From: a virus | Length of the DNA: 64,000 nucleotides | Direction: 5' to 3' (one strand) | Virus record (IMG/VR): IMGVR_UViG_3300046727_000675 | Span: 1 to 64,000 of that record | In this document: positions 15,731-24,172 of the stretch, in pieces | Layout: each line of letters starts with the position of its first letter | Position numbering within the stretch: position 1 is the first letter of the stretch | Translations under genes and position numbers: made by a program | Notes under the pieces: generated by a model | What the model was told of the DNA's origin: nothing | Database searches by the model: none | Seen by the model: the letters and a program-made list of their open reading frames with translations, nothing else

Positions 15731-15754
15731 CCCGCCGATCGGTCGCGCGGCGGG
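15731..15754 (+). terminator. Intergenic hairpin between protease and scaffold-like gene
   Basis: Seven-bp GC stem (15731-15737 with 15748-15754) and a 10-nt loop, with no T-run. Possibly an mRNA processing or stability element separating the protease from the more highly needed scaffold and capsid. Confidence 0.35.
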
Positions 15755-15779
15755 ATTCGGAAGCGAAGGAGAAACAACG

Positions 15780-16418
15780 ATGAAGATTCAACTCGAAGAC
15801 CTCGTGAAGGCGCACTCGGGCCTCGCGAGCCACTTCACGAAGGCGGCGGAGTTCCACGCCGCGGCGCACGACCTGCACAAGGCCCACGCCGCGTTCGCGA
15901 AGGCCACCGCCGACGGCATGGAGGACGGCGACGTCCACAAGGGCTACTTCACGAAGGCCGCCGGCCACCACGAGGCGCACGCCGCGCTCCACAAGGGCAT
16001 GGCGGAGCACTCCGCCGGCATGGCCGCGGGCATGAACACCAAGGCCAAGGAAGTGGACCCGAACGACAAGGACGCCGTCGCGAAGGCCGCGCGGGAAGAG
16101 GCCGAGGCCAAGGCCGCGCTCGAGGCCGCCGCGGGCGGGACCGAGTCGGCGCTCGACAAGCTGATGACGGAGACCGTCGCGCGCGTCACGAAGAAGGCGC
16201 TCGAGGCCTTCGAGAGCGATCCGGCGATCGCCGCGCGCATTCAGGAGGGCGTGTTGAGCCGCGTGAACGCGGTGTTGGGAAGCACGATCGTCCCGACCAA
16301 GGTGAAGGGCGCGTTCGAGACGGCGCCGACGCTGATCAGGCGTCCCGGCCAGCCGGACCCGTCCGCCGCGGAGGTCGAGAAGGTCGACGCGTCGCTCCAG
16401 GACCTGGTGCAGGCGTAG
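15780..16418 (+). CDS. Scaffold-like His/Ala-rich helical head protein
   Basis: Lies exactly between the protease and the major capsid gene, the usual place of a scaffold or decoration protein. The first 85 residues are rich in His, Ala and Lys with repeated short helices (HFTKAAEFHAAAHDLHKAH and a similar later copy), suggesting an internal duplication. The middle is an Ala/Glu coiled-coil and the end is Pro-containing. ATG 15780 has AAGGAG just upstream. Function inferred from position and composition. Confidence 0.65.
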   Translation: MKIQLEDLVKAHSGLASHFTKAAEFHAAAHDLHKAHAAFAKATADGMEDGDVHKGYFTKAAGHHEAHAALHKGMAEHSAGMAAGMNTKAKEVDPNDKDAVAKAAREEAEAKAALEAAAGGTESALDKLMTETVARVTKKALEAFESDPAIAARIQEGVLSRVNAVLGSTIVPTKVKGAFETAPTLIRRPGQPDPSAAEVEKVDASLQDLVQA

Positions 16419-16488
16419 CTCGCAGCGGTTTTGACCCGCGCGCCGGACGCGCCGCGGAAATTTTGGCAGCACAGGAGCTGAGAACAAA

Positions 16489-18150
16489 ATGAAGATTCCA
16501 CAGGAGCTATACGCCTACGCCACGCTCGAGAGCCGCGGGCAGATCGCGAAGGCGCTGCAGGACAAGGGGGTCGAGAGCCTCGTCAAGGCGGCTCGCGCCA
16601 TCCCGCCGAAGGAGTGGTCGCTGGACCATCCACTCGTCAAGAAGGCGGGCCGCACCCTCGTCAAGGCCGGCGTCACCACGTCGCTCGGCTTCAACTTCTT
16701 CGACCTGCGCGGCCCCGCGCTGATGATCTTCCCGCTGCTCACCCCGTTCATCCAGATGATCGGGCGGCAGGGCAAGGTCAACGCGGGCGTCGGCACGGCG
16801 GCGCACTGGAAGGCCACGCGCAACCCGAACTCGAACTACACCTACGCCGGCGTCCAGGAAGGGCAGCGCAACGCGACGGCGACCCCGGACGAGATCGACT
16901 ACCTGGCGACGTACAAGGAGCTCGGCATGGAGGGCGGCGAGACCTTCACCGCGCAGTACGCGGGCGAGGGGTACACCGACAACCTGGCCGACGAGCACTT
17001 CCGCAACCTGGCGCGCCTCCGGCTCCAGGAGGAGATGATCACCCTCTGGGGCAACTCCGGCGTCGCCACCGGCAACAACGGCTTCGCCCTCGGGCAGGCC
17101 ACCACACCGACGCTCACGCTCGGCGCGGGCACGAGCCCGTTCGGGAACGCCGCCAACGTGTACGTCGCGGTGGTCGCGATCACCGGCATGGGCGTCAACC
17201 CCGGCGGGCAGGCCGGCTACGCCGCGCCGCCGACGGTCGCGGGCGGGCTCACCACGAGCTACACCCGCACGAACGCCGACGGCACGACCATGAACGTCAG
17301 CGCCGGCGTCAGCGCGATCTCGAACGTCTCGGCCGCGCAGCTCACGAACACGACCGCGCAGCAGGTGAACGCGTCGATCCCCGCGATGAAGGGCGCCGTG
17401 GCCTACGCGTGGTACGTCGGCGTCAACGCCAACTCCACGATCGGGACCCTGAAGCTGGTCGCGATCACCGCGTGGCCGTCGGTCACGCTGAAGACGCTGC
17501 CGGCGGTGGGGGCGCAGGCCGGGAACGCGGCGGGCCTCTCCGTCGACAACTCGTTCCAGCCCACGGACTTCGACGGGCTCGGCTCGTACTCCTTCACCAA
17601 GGGGAACTGGACGGACATGAACGGCGGCTCGTTCACCCCGCAGGGCAACGGCCAGGTGGCGGAGATCGAGTCCGACCTCGCCTTCCTCTGGGACAACTAC
17701 CAGGCGCAGCCGGACGCGATCTGGTGCTCGGCGGACGTGCGCGCCGCGCTCGAGTCGGCGATCATCTTCTCGTCGACCGGGCAGAACTCGTTCATCTTCC
17801 AGTACGACCGGGCGACGCAGGACTCCGGCCTGCTGGGCGGGTTCATCGTCAGCGCCTACAAGTCGAAGTACTCGATCAGCCCGACGGGCGGCGTGGCGAT
17901 CCCCATCCGGATCCACCCGATGTTCCCGGCCGGCACGCTCGTGTACGACATCAACACGAACCCCTACCCGCACTCCAAGGTCCCGGCGGTGCGGCAGTTC
18001 CTCATGCAGCGCGACTACTACTCGATCGAGTGGCCGATCGTCACGCGCATGTGGACGTTCGGCACGTACGTCCACGAGGTGCTCGCGCACTACATGCCGT
18101 GGATCACGGCGATCCGGACCGGCGTCGGCCCGTTCGTCAAGCCGGCCTAA
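16489..18150 (+). CDS. Major capsid protein (probable)
   Basis: A 553-residue protein, the largest single-domain-like product after the protease, and probably the HK97-fold shell protein. The N-terminal half contains an N-arm (LKLV-type helices, SLGFNFFDLRGPALMIFP) and the central helical segment with DNLADEHFRNLARLRLQEEM. Between about residues 205 and 345 lies a Gly/Thr-rich insertion resembling an Ig-like surface domain (TPTLTLGAGTSPFG to KTLPAVGAQAG). The C-terminus has EWPIVTRMWTFGTYVHEVLAHY. ATG 16489 with AGGAG upstream. A hairpin follows the stop. The insertion makes it longer than minimal HK97-type capsid proteins. Confidence 0.75.
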   Translation: MKIPQELYAYATLESRGQIAKALQDKGVESLVKAARAIPPKEWSLDHPLVKKAGRTLVKAGVTTSLGFNFFDLRGPALMIFPLLTPFIQMIGRQGKVNAGVGTAAHWKATRNPNSNYTYAGVQEGQRNATATPDEIDYLATYKELGMEGGETFTAQYAGEGYTDNLADEHFRNLARLRLQEEMITLWGNSGVATGNNGFALGQATTPTLTLGAGTSPFGNAANVYVAVVAITGMGVNPGGQAGYAAPPTVAGGLTTSYTRTNADGTTMNVSAGVSAISNVSAAQLTNTTAQQVNASIPAMKGAVAYAWYVGVNANSTIGTLKLVAITAWPSVTLKTLPAVGAQAGNAAGLSVDNSFQPTDFDGLGSYSFTKGNWTDMNGGSFTPQGNGQVAEIESDLAFLWDNYQAQPDAIWCSADVRAALESAIIFSSTGQNSFIFQYDRATQDSGLLGGFIVSAYKSKYSISPTGGVAIPIRIHPMFPAGTLVYDINTNPYPHSKVPAVRQFLMQRDYYSIEWPIVTRMWTFGTYVHEVLAHYMPWITAIRTGVGPFVKPA

Positions 18151-18157
18151 CCCGTTC

Positions 18158-18174
18158 CGCCGCCTAGCGCGGCG
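18158..18174 (+). terminator. Hairpin just after the capsid gene
   Basis: Six-bp GC stem (18158-18163 with 18169-18174) with loop CTAGC, 8 nt past the capsid stop. There is no T-run directly after it, though ATAATTTTTC follows about 35 nt on. Positions 18175-18265 hold no gene. It may reduce read-through into the glycan island or stabilise the capsid message. Confidence 0.4.
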
Positions 18175-18265
18175 CTCACGTGCGGTGAAGGGGGCTGCGC
18201 ATCCTGAAAAACGCAGATAATTTTTCGATGGCCGCGGCAGGAGCGTCCGGCCGGAAAGAGGAAAG

Positions 18266-19519
18266 ATGAAGATCGCGGTGATGTACCCGAAGAACCCGTT
18301 CGCGAGCTGGTACACGCTTGGGGGCTACCGGAAGACGCTCGAGGCGATGGGCCACGAGGTCGTGGCCGTCGAGTTCCCCGGGAACAACGTCGCGGACGTC
18401 GAGCGGCTGCAGAAGCTCGCGCCGACGGCGGAGGAGCTGGGCGCCTGCGACCTGGTGCTGTCGACGTTCCACGAGTACGTCGTGCCCTGGCTGATGCCGG
18501 TCTACGGCCGCGAGGCCTGGGACCGGGTGATGGAGAAGGTCCCGGTGGTCGCGCGCTTCGACGAGTCGATGGACCGCCACGACCTGGGGCTGAACCCCGC
18601 GCGCGTCGAGGAGCTGAAGGCCTGGGCGCACGCGTGGAGCTTTCCCGCGGCGCAGGACGCGAAGCGGTACGGCGGCGCCTGGCACCCGTTCGGCGCCGAC
18701 ACGGAGATGTTCAGGCCCTACTGCCGGTGCGCGGAGCCGAAGGTGCTGGTGTCGCGCGATCGCGGCGCGTGGTGCGAGGCCTGCGGAAATTCGCTGAACT
18801 TCAAAAACGGAAAGAACCAGTCCGGGAAGTACCGCATCGGCTTCGTCGGGTCGTTCTACGAGATGCGCGCGAAGTACCTGCGCGCGCTCGCGCCGCTGCT
18901 GCCCGACGACCTGACGTTCCACGCGGGTCCGTGCTTCGTGCAGGACCTGGACGGGGTCGCGGCCGAGGCGTCGACGTTCCTCCTGGCCGAGAACTACGCG
19001 AAGCTGAAGATCTTCTTCTGCCTGCCGCCGATGAGCCGCCTGCTGGTCGCGAAGGTGTTCGAGGTGATGGCGACGGGCACGTTCCTCATGTACCCGCGCC
19101 TGCCCGGCGACGCCGGCGAGAACCTGGAGATCTTCCAGGACGGGGTGCACCTCGCGTACTACGAGCCGGGGAACCTGAAGAGGAACGCGGCGCAGATCAG
19201 GAGCTGGCTCGAGCAGGACGCGGCGCGCGAGGCGATCGCGAAAGCCGGCGGCGAGCTGGTCAGGTCGCGCAACACGCTGCGCGGGATGCTCGAGTGCCTG
19301 GTCGGCATGGCGGGCAAGAAGACCGAGAAGTACGACGCGGACGTGCCCTACCGGTTCGAGAACAAGCCCGCCGCGAAGAGCTCGTCGAGTGTGCGGATCT
19401 TCGTGCCGCCGACGTCGATTGAGCGCGGGCGAAAGAAGACGATGACGGACGCGGAGACGAAAGAGTCGCCGGCCGAGAGATATGACGCCATGCACCTGAT
19501 CGGCGGAGGCGAAAAGTGA
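18266..19519 (+). CDS. GT-B-type glycosyltransferase with internal zinc ribbon
   Basis: First gene of the glycan island. The Rossmann-like start KIAVMYPKNPFASWYTLGGYRKTLEAMGH and the C-terminal half (YRIGFVGSFYEMRAKYL, then KVFEVMATGTFLMYPRL, ENLEIFQDG) match CgeB-like GT-B glycosyltransferases, which move a sugar from a nucleotide donor. Between the two halves sits a small zinc ribbon, CRC and CEACG near residues 153-176, not usual in the family. The C-terminal 45 residues are a Ser/Lys-rich tail. It overlaps the next gene by 4 nt. Acceptor and donor unknown. Confidence 0.75.
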   Translation: MKIAVMYPKNPFASWYTLGGYRKTLEAMGHEVVAVEFPGNNVADVERLQKLAPTAEELGACDLVLSTFHEYVVPWLMPVYGREAWDRVMEKVPVVARFDESMDRHDLGLNPARVEELKAWAHAWSFPAAQDAKRYGGAWHPFGADTEMFRPYCRCAEPKVLVSRDRGAWCEACGNSLNFKNGKNQSGKYRIGFVGSFYEMRAKYLRALAPLLPDDLTFHAGPCFVQDLDGVAAEASTFLLAENYAKLKIFFCLPPMSRLLVAKVFEVMATGTFLMYPRLPGDAGENLEIFQDGVHLAYYEPGNLKRNAAQIRSWLEQDAAREAIAKAGGELVRSRNTLRGMLECLVGMAGKKTEKYDADVPYRFENKPAAKSSSSVRIFVPPTSIERGRKKTMTDAETKESPAERYDAMHLIGGGEK

Positions 19520-20289
19520 GGCCGCGCGTCTACCGGTTCCCGGACACGCGAAACTGGGGCGACGTGTTCACGTCGTTCCTGCTGCGCGAGTGGCTGGGGC
19601 TGGACTTCGACGAGACGGAGAACGCGTCGGACGCCGACGTGTTCGCCTGCGGGTCGCTGGTCGAGCGGGTCCCCGACGGGTTCACGGGCCACGTGCTGGG
19701 CTGCGGCGCGGGATATGCGTCGACGCGCCGGAACCTGCAGAACATTCAGGGGCCGGGTCTGCTGCGCGGCGCGCTCACCGCAAAGCGGTGTGGATACAAC
19801 TTCATCCGCCTCGGTGACCCCGGGCTCTTGGCGTCGCGGTTTGCCACGCCGGGGCTGAAGAGGTCCTACGGGCTCGGGGTCATCCCCCACACCGTGGACA
19901 AGAACAACGGGGAGCTCGCCTACTTCGCGGACGCGCTGGGGGCGCTGCTCATCGACATCGAGGCGGGCGTGCGCGAGGTGATCGACGCGATCGCGCAGTG
20001 CCAGCGCGTCGTGTCGTCGTCGCTCCACGGGCTCGTGATCGCCGACTCGCTGGGCGTGCCGTCCGCGTGGTGGCAGCCGCAGCCGTCGAAGCTGCTGGGC
20101 GACGGGTTCAAGTTCTACGACTACTACTCGGCGTACGGCGAGCTGGCGAGCCCGTCGCGGACGATCGAAGACGCGGTCTGCCAGACGCGCGACGTCGAGA
20201 AGAACCGGCACGACGTCTCGGAGGTATTCCAGGAGTTTGCCTACGTCATGGCGAACGGCCCCCTGGCCAAAACGGAGGCGACGGTGTGA
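19516..20289 (+). CDS. Polysaccharide pyruvyl transferase-like protein
   Basis: GTG 19516 overlaps the GT-B stop. The 257-residue product carries RNWGDVFTSFLLREW near the start and the diagnostic late motif SSSLHGLVIADSLGVPS, both typical of the CsaB/WcaK polysaccharide pyruvyl transferase family, which adds ketal-linked pyruvate from phosphoenolpyruvate to sugars. Pyruvylation adds a negative charge to surface glycans. The acceptor is unknown. It ends by overlapping the deacetylase start. Confidence 0.8.
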   Translation: MRPRVYRFPDTRNWGDVFTSFLLREWLGLDFDETENASDADVFACGSLVERVPDGFTGHVLGCGAGYASTRRNLQNIQGPGLLRGALTAKRCGYNFIRLGDPGLLASRFATPGLKRSYGLGVIPHTVDKNNGELAYFADALGALLIDIEAGVREVIDAIAQCQRVVSSSLHGLVIADSLGVPSAWWQPQPSKLLGDGFKFYDYYSAYGELASPSRTIEDAVCQTRDVEKNRHDVSEVFQEFAYVMANGPLAKTEATV

Positions 20290-20873
20290 ACAAGATCGCG
20301 CTCACCTTCGACGATGGCCCGAACGCGCGGCACACGGACGAGCTGCTGGCGGTGCTCGCGCGGCACGGGGTCAAGGCGACGTTCTTCATGATCGGGAAGT
20401 TCGCGGCGCAGCTGCCCGAGGTCGCGAGGCGCGTGGCGATCGCGGGGCACGCGATCGGGAACCATACGATGAACCATGCGCGGCTGACGGAGCTGGCGGA
20501 GGAAGACATCGCGCGAGAGATCTCCGACTGCGACGGCGAACTTGGGAAGATTGTCGGAGAACACTCGCTTTTGTTCCGCGCGCCGTTCATGCTCTCGAAC
20601 GCTGTCGTGGAGAAGATCGTCGAAGACTACGGTTTGACCCCGGTCGGGTACGATGCGGCCGGCGGCGACGGCGCGCCGCGCACCGCGGACGAGATCTTCG
20701 CGAAGGTCGTCAACGAGCTAGGCGACGGGGGCGGGACCGTGCTGCTGCATGACGGCTGCCACCACGACGTGAATGCCGACCGGTCGTCGACCATCGAGGC
20801 CGTGGACCGGCTGATCGCGCGCCGGAAGTGGAAAGACGGATTCGAGTTCGCGCTTCCGCAGGAGCTAACCTGA
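20286..20873 (+). CDS. Polysaccharide deacetylase (NodB-like)
   Basis: A 195-residue NodB-domain protein with the metal-binding and catalytic motifs in order: TFDDGP (motif 1, residues 7-12), HTMNH (motif 2) and RAPF (motif 3), ending with a LLHDG motif 5-like stretch. It would remove N- or O-acetyl groups from an oligosaccharide. GTG 20286 overlaps the previous stop. There is no signal peptide, so it acts in the cytoplasm or on intracellular precursors. Confidence 0.85.
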   Translation: MNKIALTFDDGPNARHTDELLAVLARHGVKATFFMIGKFAAQLPEVARRVAIAGHAIGNHTMNHARLTELAEEDIAREISDCDGELGKIVGEHSLLFRAPFMLSNAVVEKIVEDYGLTPVGYDAAGGDGAPRTADEIFAKVVNELGDGGGTVLLHDGCHHDVNADRSSTIEAVDRLIARRKWKDGFEFALPQELT

Positions 20874-21595
20874 TGGCGAAGGAGCTCGAGGTGAAAAGCT
20901 TAACGCCGGCGATGCGCGAGCGCTGCGAGCGGACGATCGGGTCGAACCCGTTCTTCCTGCTCGTCGCCGACGCGCTCGCGAGCGGGACCGCGCTGTCGGT
21001 CGTCCGCATGGGCGACGGCGAAAAGCGGCTGTTCGAGCACTGCGCGAGCCACGGCGGCGAGGTCGTCCCGCCCAACTCGCCGTTCGACCGCGCCTGGCTG
21101 CGACAGATGGGGTGCCTCGGCATCCCGTGCGGCGAGCTGTACGTCCGGCTGAAGCGCGCCGCGGAGGAGTGCACGTACTTCGCTCCGCAGCTGATGGGGG
21201 CGCAGCGCCCGGAGTTCGACGTCGCGGCGACGTTCAGGCCGCGCGACCGGTACGTGGACAACTGGTTCGTGCGCGAATGGGAGACGAAGCTGCAGGACGC
21301 GCTGCTGCGCGCGGCGAAGAAGGTCTGTTTCATCCACGGGGACGAGGCCGTGATTGGGAAGTTTCGAAAGAGGTTCATCGGCTCCGCGCCGAACGGGCTG
21401 CTCGCGGTCCACCAGCTGTGCTGCTGGAAGGAGTCGGACGAGGTGGTCGAACGCGTGAAGAACGACGACGCGCCGCTGGTGCTATACGCCGGCGGTCCCG
21501 CGGGCAAGTTCATCGGCCCCGCGATCGCGTCCGGCGGCGGGCGGCCGAAGGTCGTGATTGACCTTGGGCAGGCCGCGGCGAAGGAGTGGCTGTGA
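20873..21595 (+). CDS. GT-D-fold glycosyltransferase-like protein
   Basis: A 240-residue protein with the motif SVVRMGDGEKRLFE near residue 43, which fits the VRxGDGE signature of the GT-D (DUF1792) glycosyltransferase fold. Later strands (KVCFIHGDEAVIGKF, LVLYAGGPAGKFIGPAI, KVVIDLGQA) match the rest of that fold. ATG 20873 overlaps the deacetylase stop with AGGAG upstream. Donor sugar unknown. Confidence 0.7.
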   Translation: MAKELEVKSLTPAMRERCERTIGSNPFFLLVADALASGTALSVVRMGDGEKRLFEHCASHGGEVVPPNSPFDRAWLRQMGCLGIPCGELYVRLKRAAEECTYFAPQLMGAQRPEFDVAATFRPRDRYVDNWFVREWETKLQDALLRAAKKVCFIHGDEAVIGKFRKRFIGSAPNGLLAVHQLCCWKESDEVVERVKNDDAPLVLYAGGPAGKFIGPAIASGGGRPKVVIDLGQAAAKEWL

Positions 21596-23025
21596 TCTCG
21601 GTCCTGTGCCCGACTCGGGGAAGACCGAGGATGGCGGCGGATATGATCGCAAGCGCCTGCGCGACGTCGCGCGGAATGGGCCACATCGAATTTTTGCTCT
21701 ACGTTGATAATGATGATCCGTCGCTCGACGAATACCGAAAGATTCACGCGGTTCACACGCGTGGAGAAGACAGCAGTAGGGACCTGGTGACTTTGATCGT
21801 CGGCCCGCGGATGACGAAGATGACCGAGTATTGGAACATCTTGGCGCGCGCCGCGAAGGGCGATATTTTTCTGCAGGCCAACGACGACATCGCCTTCAGA
21901 ACCACGGACTGGGACAAGATGGTGCAGGACGCGTTCGACGCGTCGCCCGACAAGATCCTGCTCGCGCACGGCGACGACCTCGGCTGCGGCGGCGCCCGCG
22001 CCGGCGCGCACTGCTTCGTCCACAAAAAGTGGGTCGACGCGGTCGGGTACTTCATCGCGCCGCACTTCTCGTCCGACTACGGCGACACGTGGCTCAACGA
22101 CGTGGCGAACGAGCTCGGCCGGCGCGTGGTCCTGCCGGTCGTCATCGAGCACCTGCACGTGATCTACCGCAAGATGGAGCCCGACGCGACGTACCGGGAG
22201 CGCCTCGCGCGGCATGCGAAGGACGACGTGGACCAGCTCTACAAGGACCTGACGCCGCGCCGCGCGCTCGACGTCGCGAAGCTTCGCTCCGCAATCGCGG
22301 GCCGGCCGCTGTGGACGATCATGGTGCTCACGCAGCCGAGCCGGGAGGAGTACCTGAAGCGGCTCAAGACGCGCCTGCTTCCGCAGCTTGGAGGCGCGCC
22401 GGTCGACCTGCTGATCGAGCCGTGTGACACGCGCCTGACGGTCGGCGCGAACCGCCGGCGCATGACCGAGAAGGCCGCGGGGGAGTATGTCAGCTTCATT
22501 GACGATGATGATCTGGTCGCGGAGGACTACGTCGCGCGGGTCCTGCCGCTGCTCGACGGGGTCGACTACGTCGGCTTCCGGGTGCAGACGTTCGTCGACG
22601 ACCACGCGATCGAGCCGACGCACCACGCGCTTAAGTACGGCGGGGTCGGCTACGACGAGCGGATGAAGCGGAACTACCGTGACATCTCGCATCTGAACCC
22701 CGTGCGCCGCGAGCTCGCGCTCAGGGGCGTGATGGACGGCGGGGTCGGCGAGGACAGCCGCTGGGCCGACAGCCTGCGCGAGCAGGGGCTTTTGAAGACC
22801 GAGCACGTGGTCGACGAGAACGAGGTCATGTACTTCTACTACGCGCGCAGCCGCAAGGACGACGCGGACTACAAGTTTGTGACGATGCCGCCGGAGACGG
22901 TCGCCACCAAGTTCGACGGCATCGGCTTTGCCCGGGAGACGAAGACGTGCCCGCACTGCGGGTCGGGCGCGACGGCGCCCGGGAACGGCGCCATGATCTG
23001 CAATCAGTGCGGGAAGGGGTTCTGA
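21592..23025 (+). CDS. Two-domain GT-A glycosyltransferase with C-terminal zinc ribbon
   Basis: 477 residues. The first domain (about 1-230) starts ISVLCPTRGRP and has a DNDDPSLDEY acidic site. The second (about 240-445) starts IMVLTQPSREEY and has FIDDDDLVAEDYV, the DxD-like metal and nucleotide-sugar site. Two GT2-like catalytic units are therefore joined. The C-terminal 30 residues are a zinc ribbon, CPHC and CNQCGKGF, resembling the terminase tail. GTG 21592 overlaps the previous stop with AAGGAG at 21581-21586. It may make a disaccharide or alternate polymer. Confidence 0.75.
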   Translation: MISVLCPTRGRPRMAADMIASACATSRGMGHIEFLLYVDNDDPSLDEYRKIHAVHTRGEDSSRDLVTLIVGPRMTKMTEYWNILARAAKGDIFLQANDDIAFRTTDWDKMVQDAFDASPDKILLAHGDDLGCGGARAGAHCFVHKKWVDAVGYFIAPHFSSDYGDTWLNDVANELGRRVVLPVVIEHLHVIYRKMEPDATYRERLARHAKDDVDQLYKDLTPRRALDVAKLRSAIAGRPLWTIMVLTQPSREEYLKRLKTRLLPQLGGAPVDLLIEPCDTRLTVGANRRRMTEKAAGEYVSFIDDDDLVAEDYVARVLPLLDGVDYVGFRVQTFVDDHAIEPTHHALKYGGVGYDERMKRNYRDISHLNPVRRELALRGVMDGGVGEDSRWADSLREQGLLKTEHVVDENEVMYFYYARSRKDDADYKFVTMPPETVATKFDGIGFARETKTCPHCGSGATAPGNGAMICNQCGKGF

Positions 23026-23831
23026 TGGGAATACTGACGACCGCGTCGCGTAACTACTGGGACCGGCGCCCGTGCAACGTGGGGCACAGCCCGGCCGAGG
23101 TCGGCTCGATGGCCTGGTCGCGCGAGGTGACGTCGCGGAAGTACACGGTCGAGCCGCACATCCGGCGCTTCGCGGACTTCGACCGGTGGCGCGGGAAGGA
23201 CGTGCTTGAGGTCGGGTGCGGCATCGGCACCGACACGCTGGAGTTCCTGCGCGCCGGCGCGCGAGTCGACGCGATGGACCTGTCGCAGGCATCGATCGAC
23301 CTGGCGAAGAAGCGCTGCCGGGACTTCGGGGAACGCGTCAAGTTTATCTGCGACGACGCCCAGAACTGGGTGCCGTGGCTGAACAACCCGCACTACGACC
23401 TGGCGTACTCGTTCGGGGTTATTCACCACGTGGAACACCCGAAGACGGTTCTCGAGGCGATGCGCTCGGCGCTGAAGCCTGGCGGCGAACTGCGAGTCAT
23501 GCTCTACGCGCGGCGCAGCCTGAAGTTCCTGCTCGGCGAGCGGCCGGAGGCGCAGGCCGGGTGCCCGATCGTGAACTGGTACTCGGAGCGCGAGGCGCGG
23601 CGCCTGGTCGAGTCCGCGGGCTTCGAGATCATGAGCGTCGAGAAGACGCACATCTTCCCGTGGCGCGTCAAGGACTACGTGAACCACAGGTACGTAATGA
23701 GGTGGCCGTACCGGCTGATGAGCGAGGGGCTCTTCCGCTGGCTCGAGCGGCGCGCGGGGCACCACCTGCTGGTCATCGCGCGCAAGAAGATGGAGATCAA
23801 GTTCAAGGACTCGATCGAGGTGAACTATTGA
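23025..23831 (+). CDS. Class I SAM-dependent methyltransferase
   Basis: The SAM-binding motif I, VLEVGCGIGTDTLEFLRAG, is near residues 67-85, with the acidic end of strand 2 (VDAMDLSQASIDLA). Motif IV-like YDLAYSFGVIHHVEHP and a post-IV LKPGGELRVMLYA follow. This is the Methyltransf_11 type that often methylates sugars or small acceptors. The C-terminal 90 residues (SEREARRLVESAGFEI) are the usual lid. The start ATG overlaps the previous stop. In this island it probably decorates a glycan, though that is inferred. Confidence 0.8.
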   Translation: MGILTTASRNYWDRRPCNVGHSPAEVGSMAWSREVTSRKYTVEPHIRRFADFDRWRGKDVLEVGCGIGTDTLEFLRAGARVDAMDLSQASIDLAKKRCRDFGERVKFICDDAQNWVPWLNNPHYDLAYSFGVIHHVEHPKTVLEAMRSALKPGGELRVMLYARRSLKFLLGERPEAQAGCPIVNWYSEREARRLVESAGFEIMSVEKTHIFPWRVKDYVNHRYVMRWPYRLMSEGLFRWLERRAGHHLLVIARKKMEIKFKDSIEVNY

Positions 23832-24172
23832 GGCTGACGGAGCTCGAGCCGAAGTTCCTGAAGGTCACCGTGCCGAACAAGGAGTACGCCTACGTCGAGA
23901 CCATCGCGGAGGCGGACGGGGTAGACTTCCTCTGCCCCGAGTGCTTCCGCAGGCGCGGCGAGGCCCGCGGCGTCCATGGGGTCATCTGCTGGCGGCCGGC
24001 GGTGCCGTTGACGGAGAACATCGGCCCGGGGCGGTGGGAGCTGACGGGAAACAACTTTGAGGACCTGACGCTGGTCGCCGGGTCGAGTTCGGTGAAGCTG
24101 ACGGGCGGCTGCAACGCGCACTTTCTAATCGCGAATGGGGAGATCCAGTTCTGTGACGACTCAGGAAAATAG
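23828..24172 (+). CDS. DUF6527-like small protein
   Basis: A 114-residue protein with CPECF, a middle GRWELTGNNFEDLTL, then CNAHFLIANGEIQFCDD. That arrangement resembles the DUF6527 family (small Cys/His proteins seen in phages and ubiquitin-like operons). TTG 23828 overlaps the methyltransferase stop. The assignment is by remembered motif pattern only. The role is unknown; it may bind a metal. Confidence 0.5.
   Translation: MRLTELEPKFLKVTVPNKEYAYVETIAEADGVDFLCPECFRRRGEARGVHGVICWRPAVPLTENIGPGRWELTGNNFEDLTLVAGSSSVKLTGGCNAHFLIANGEIQFCDDSGK

Noticed and set aside
20710-23292. 860-residue minus-strand open frame opposite glycan genes
   Set aside because: Low-complexity composition and no motif; the + strand genes have catalytic motifs and overlapping starts.
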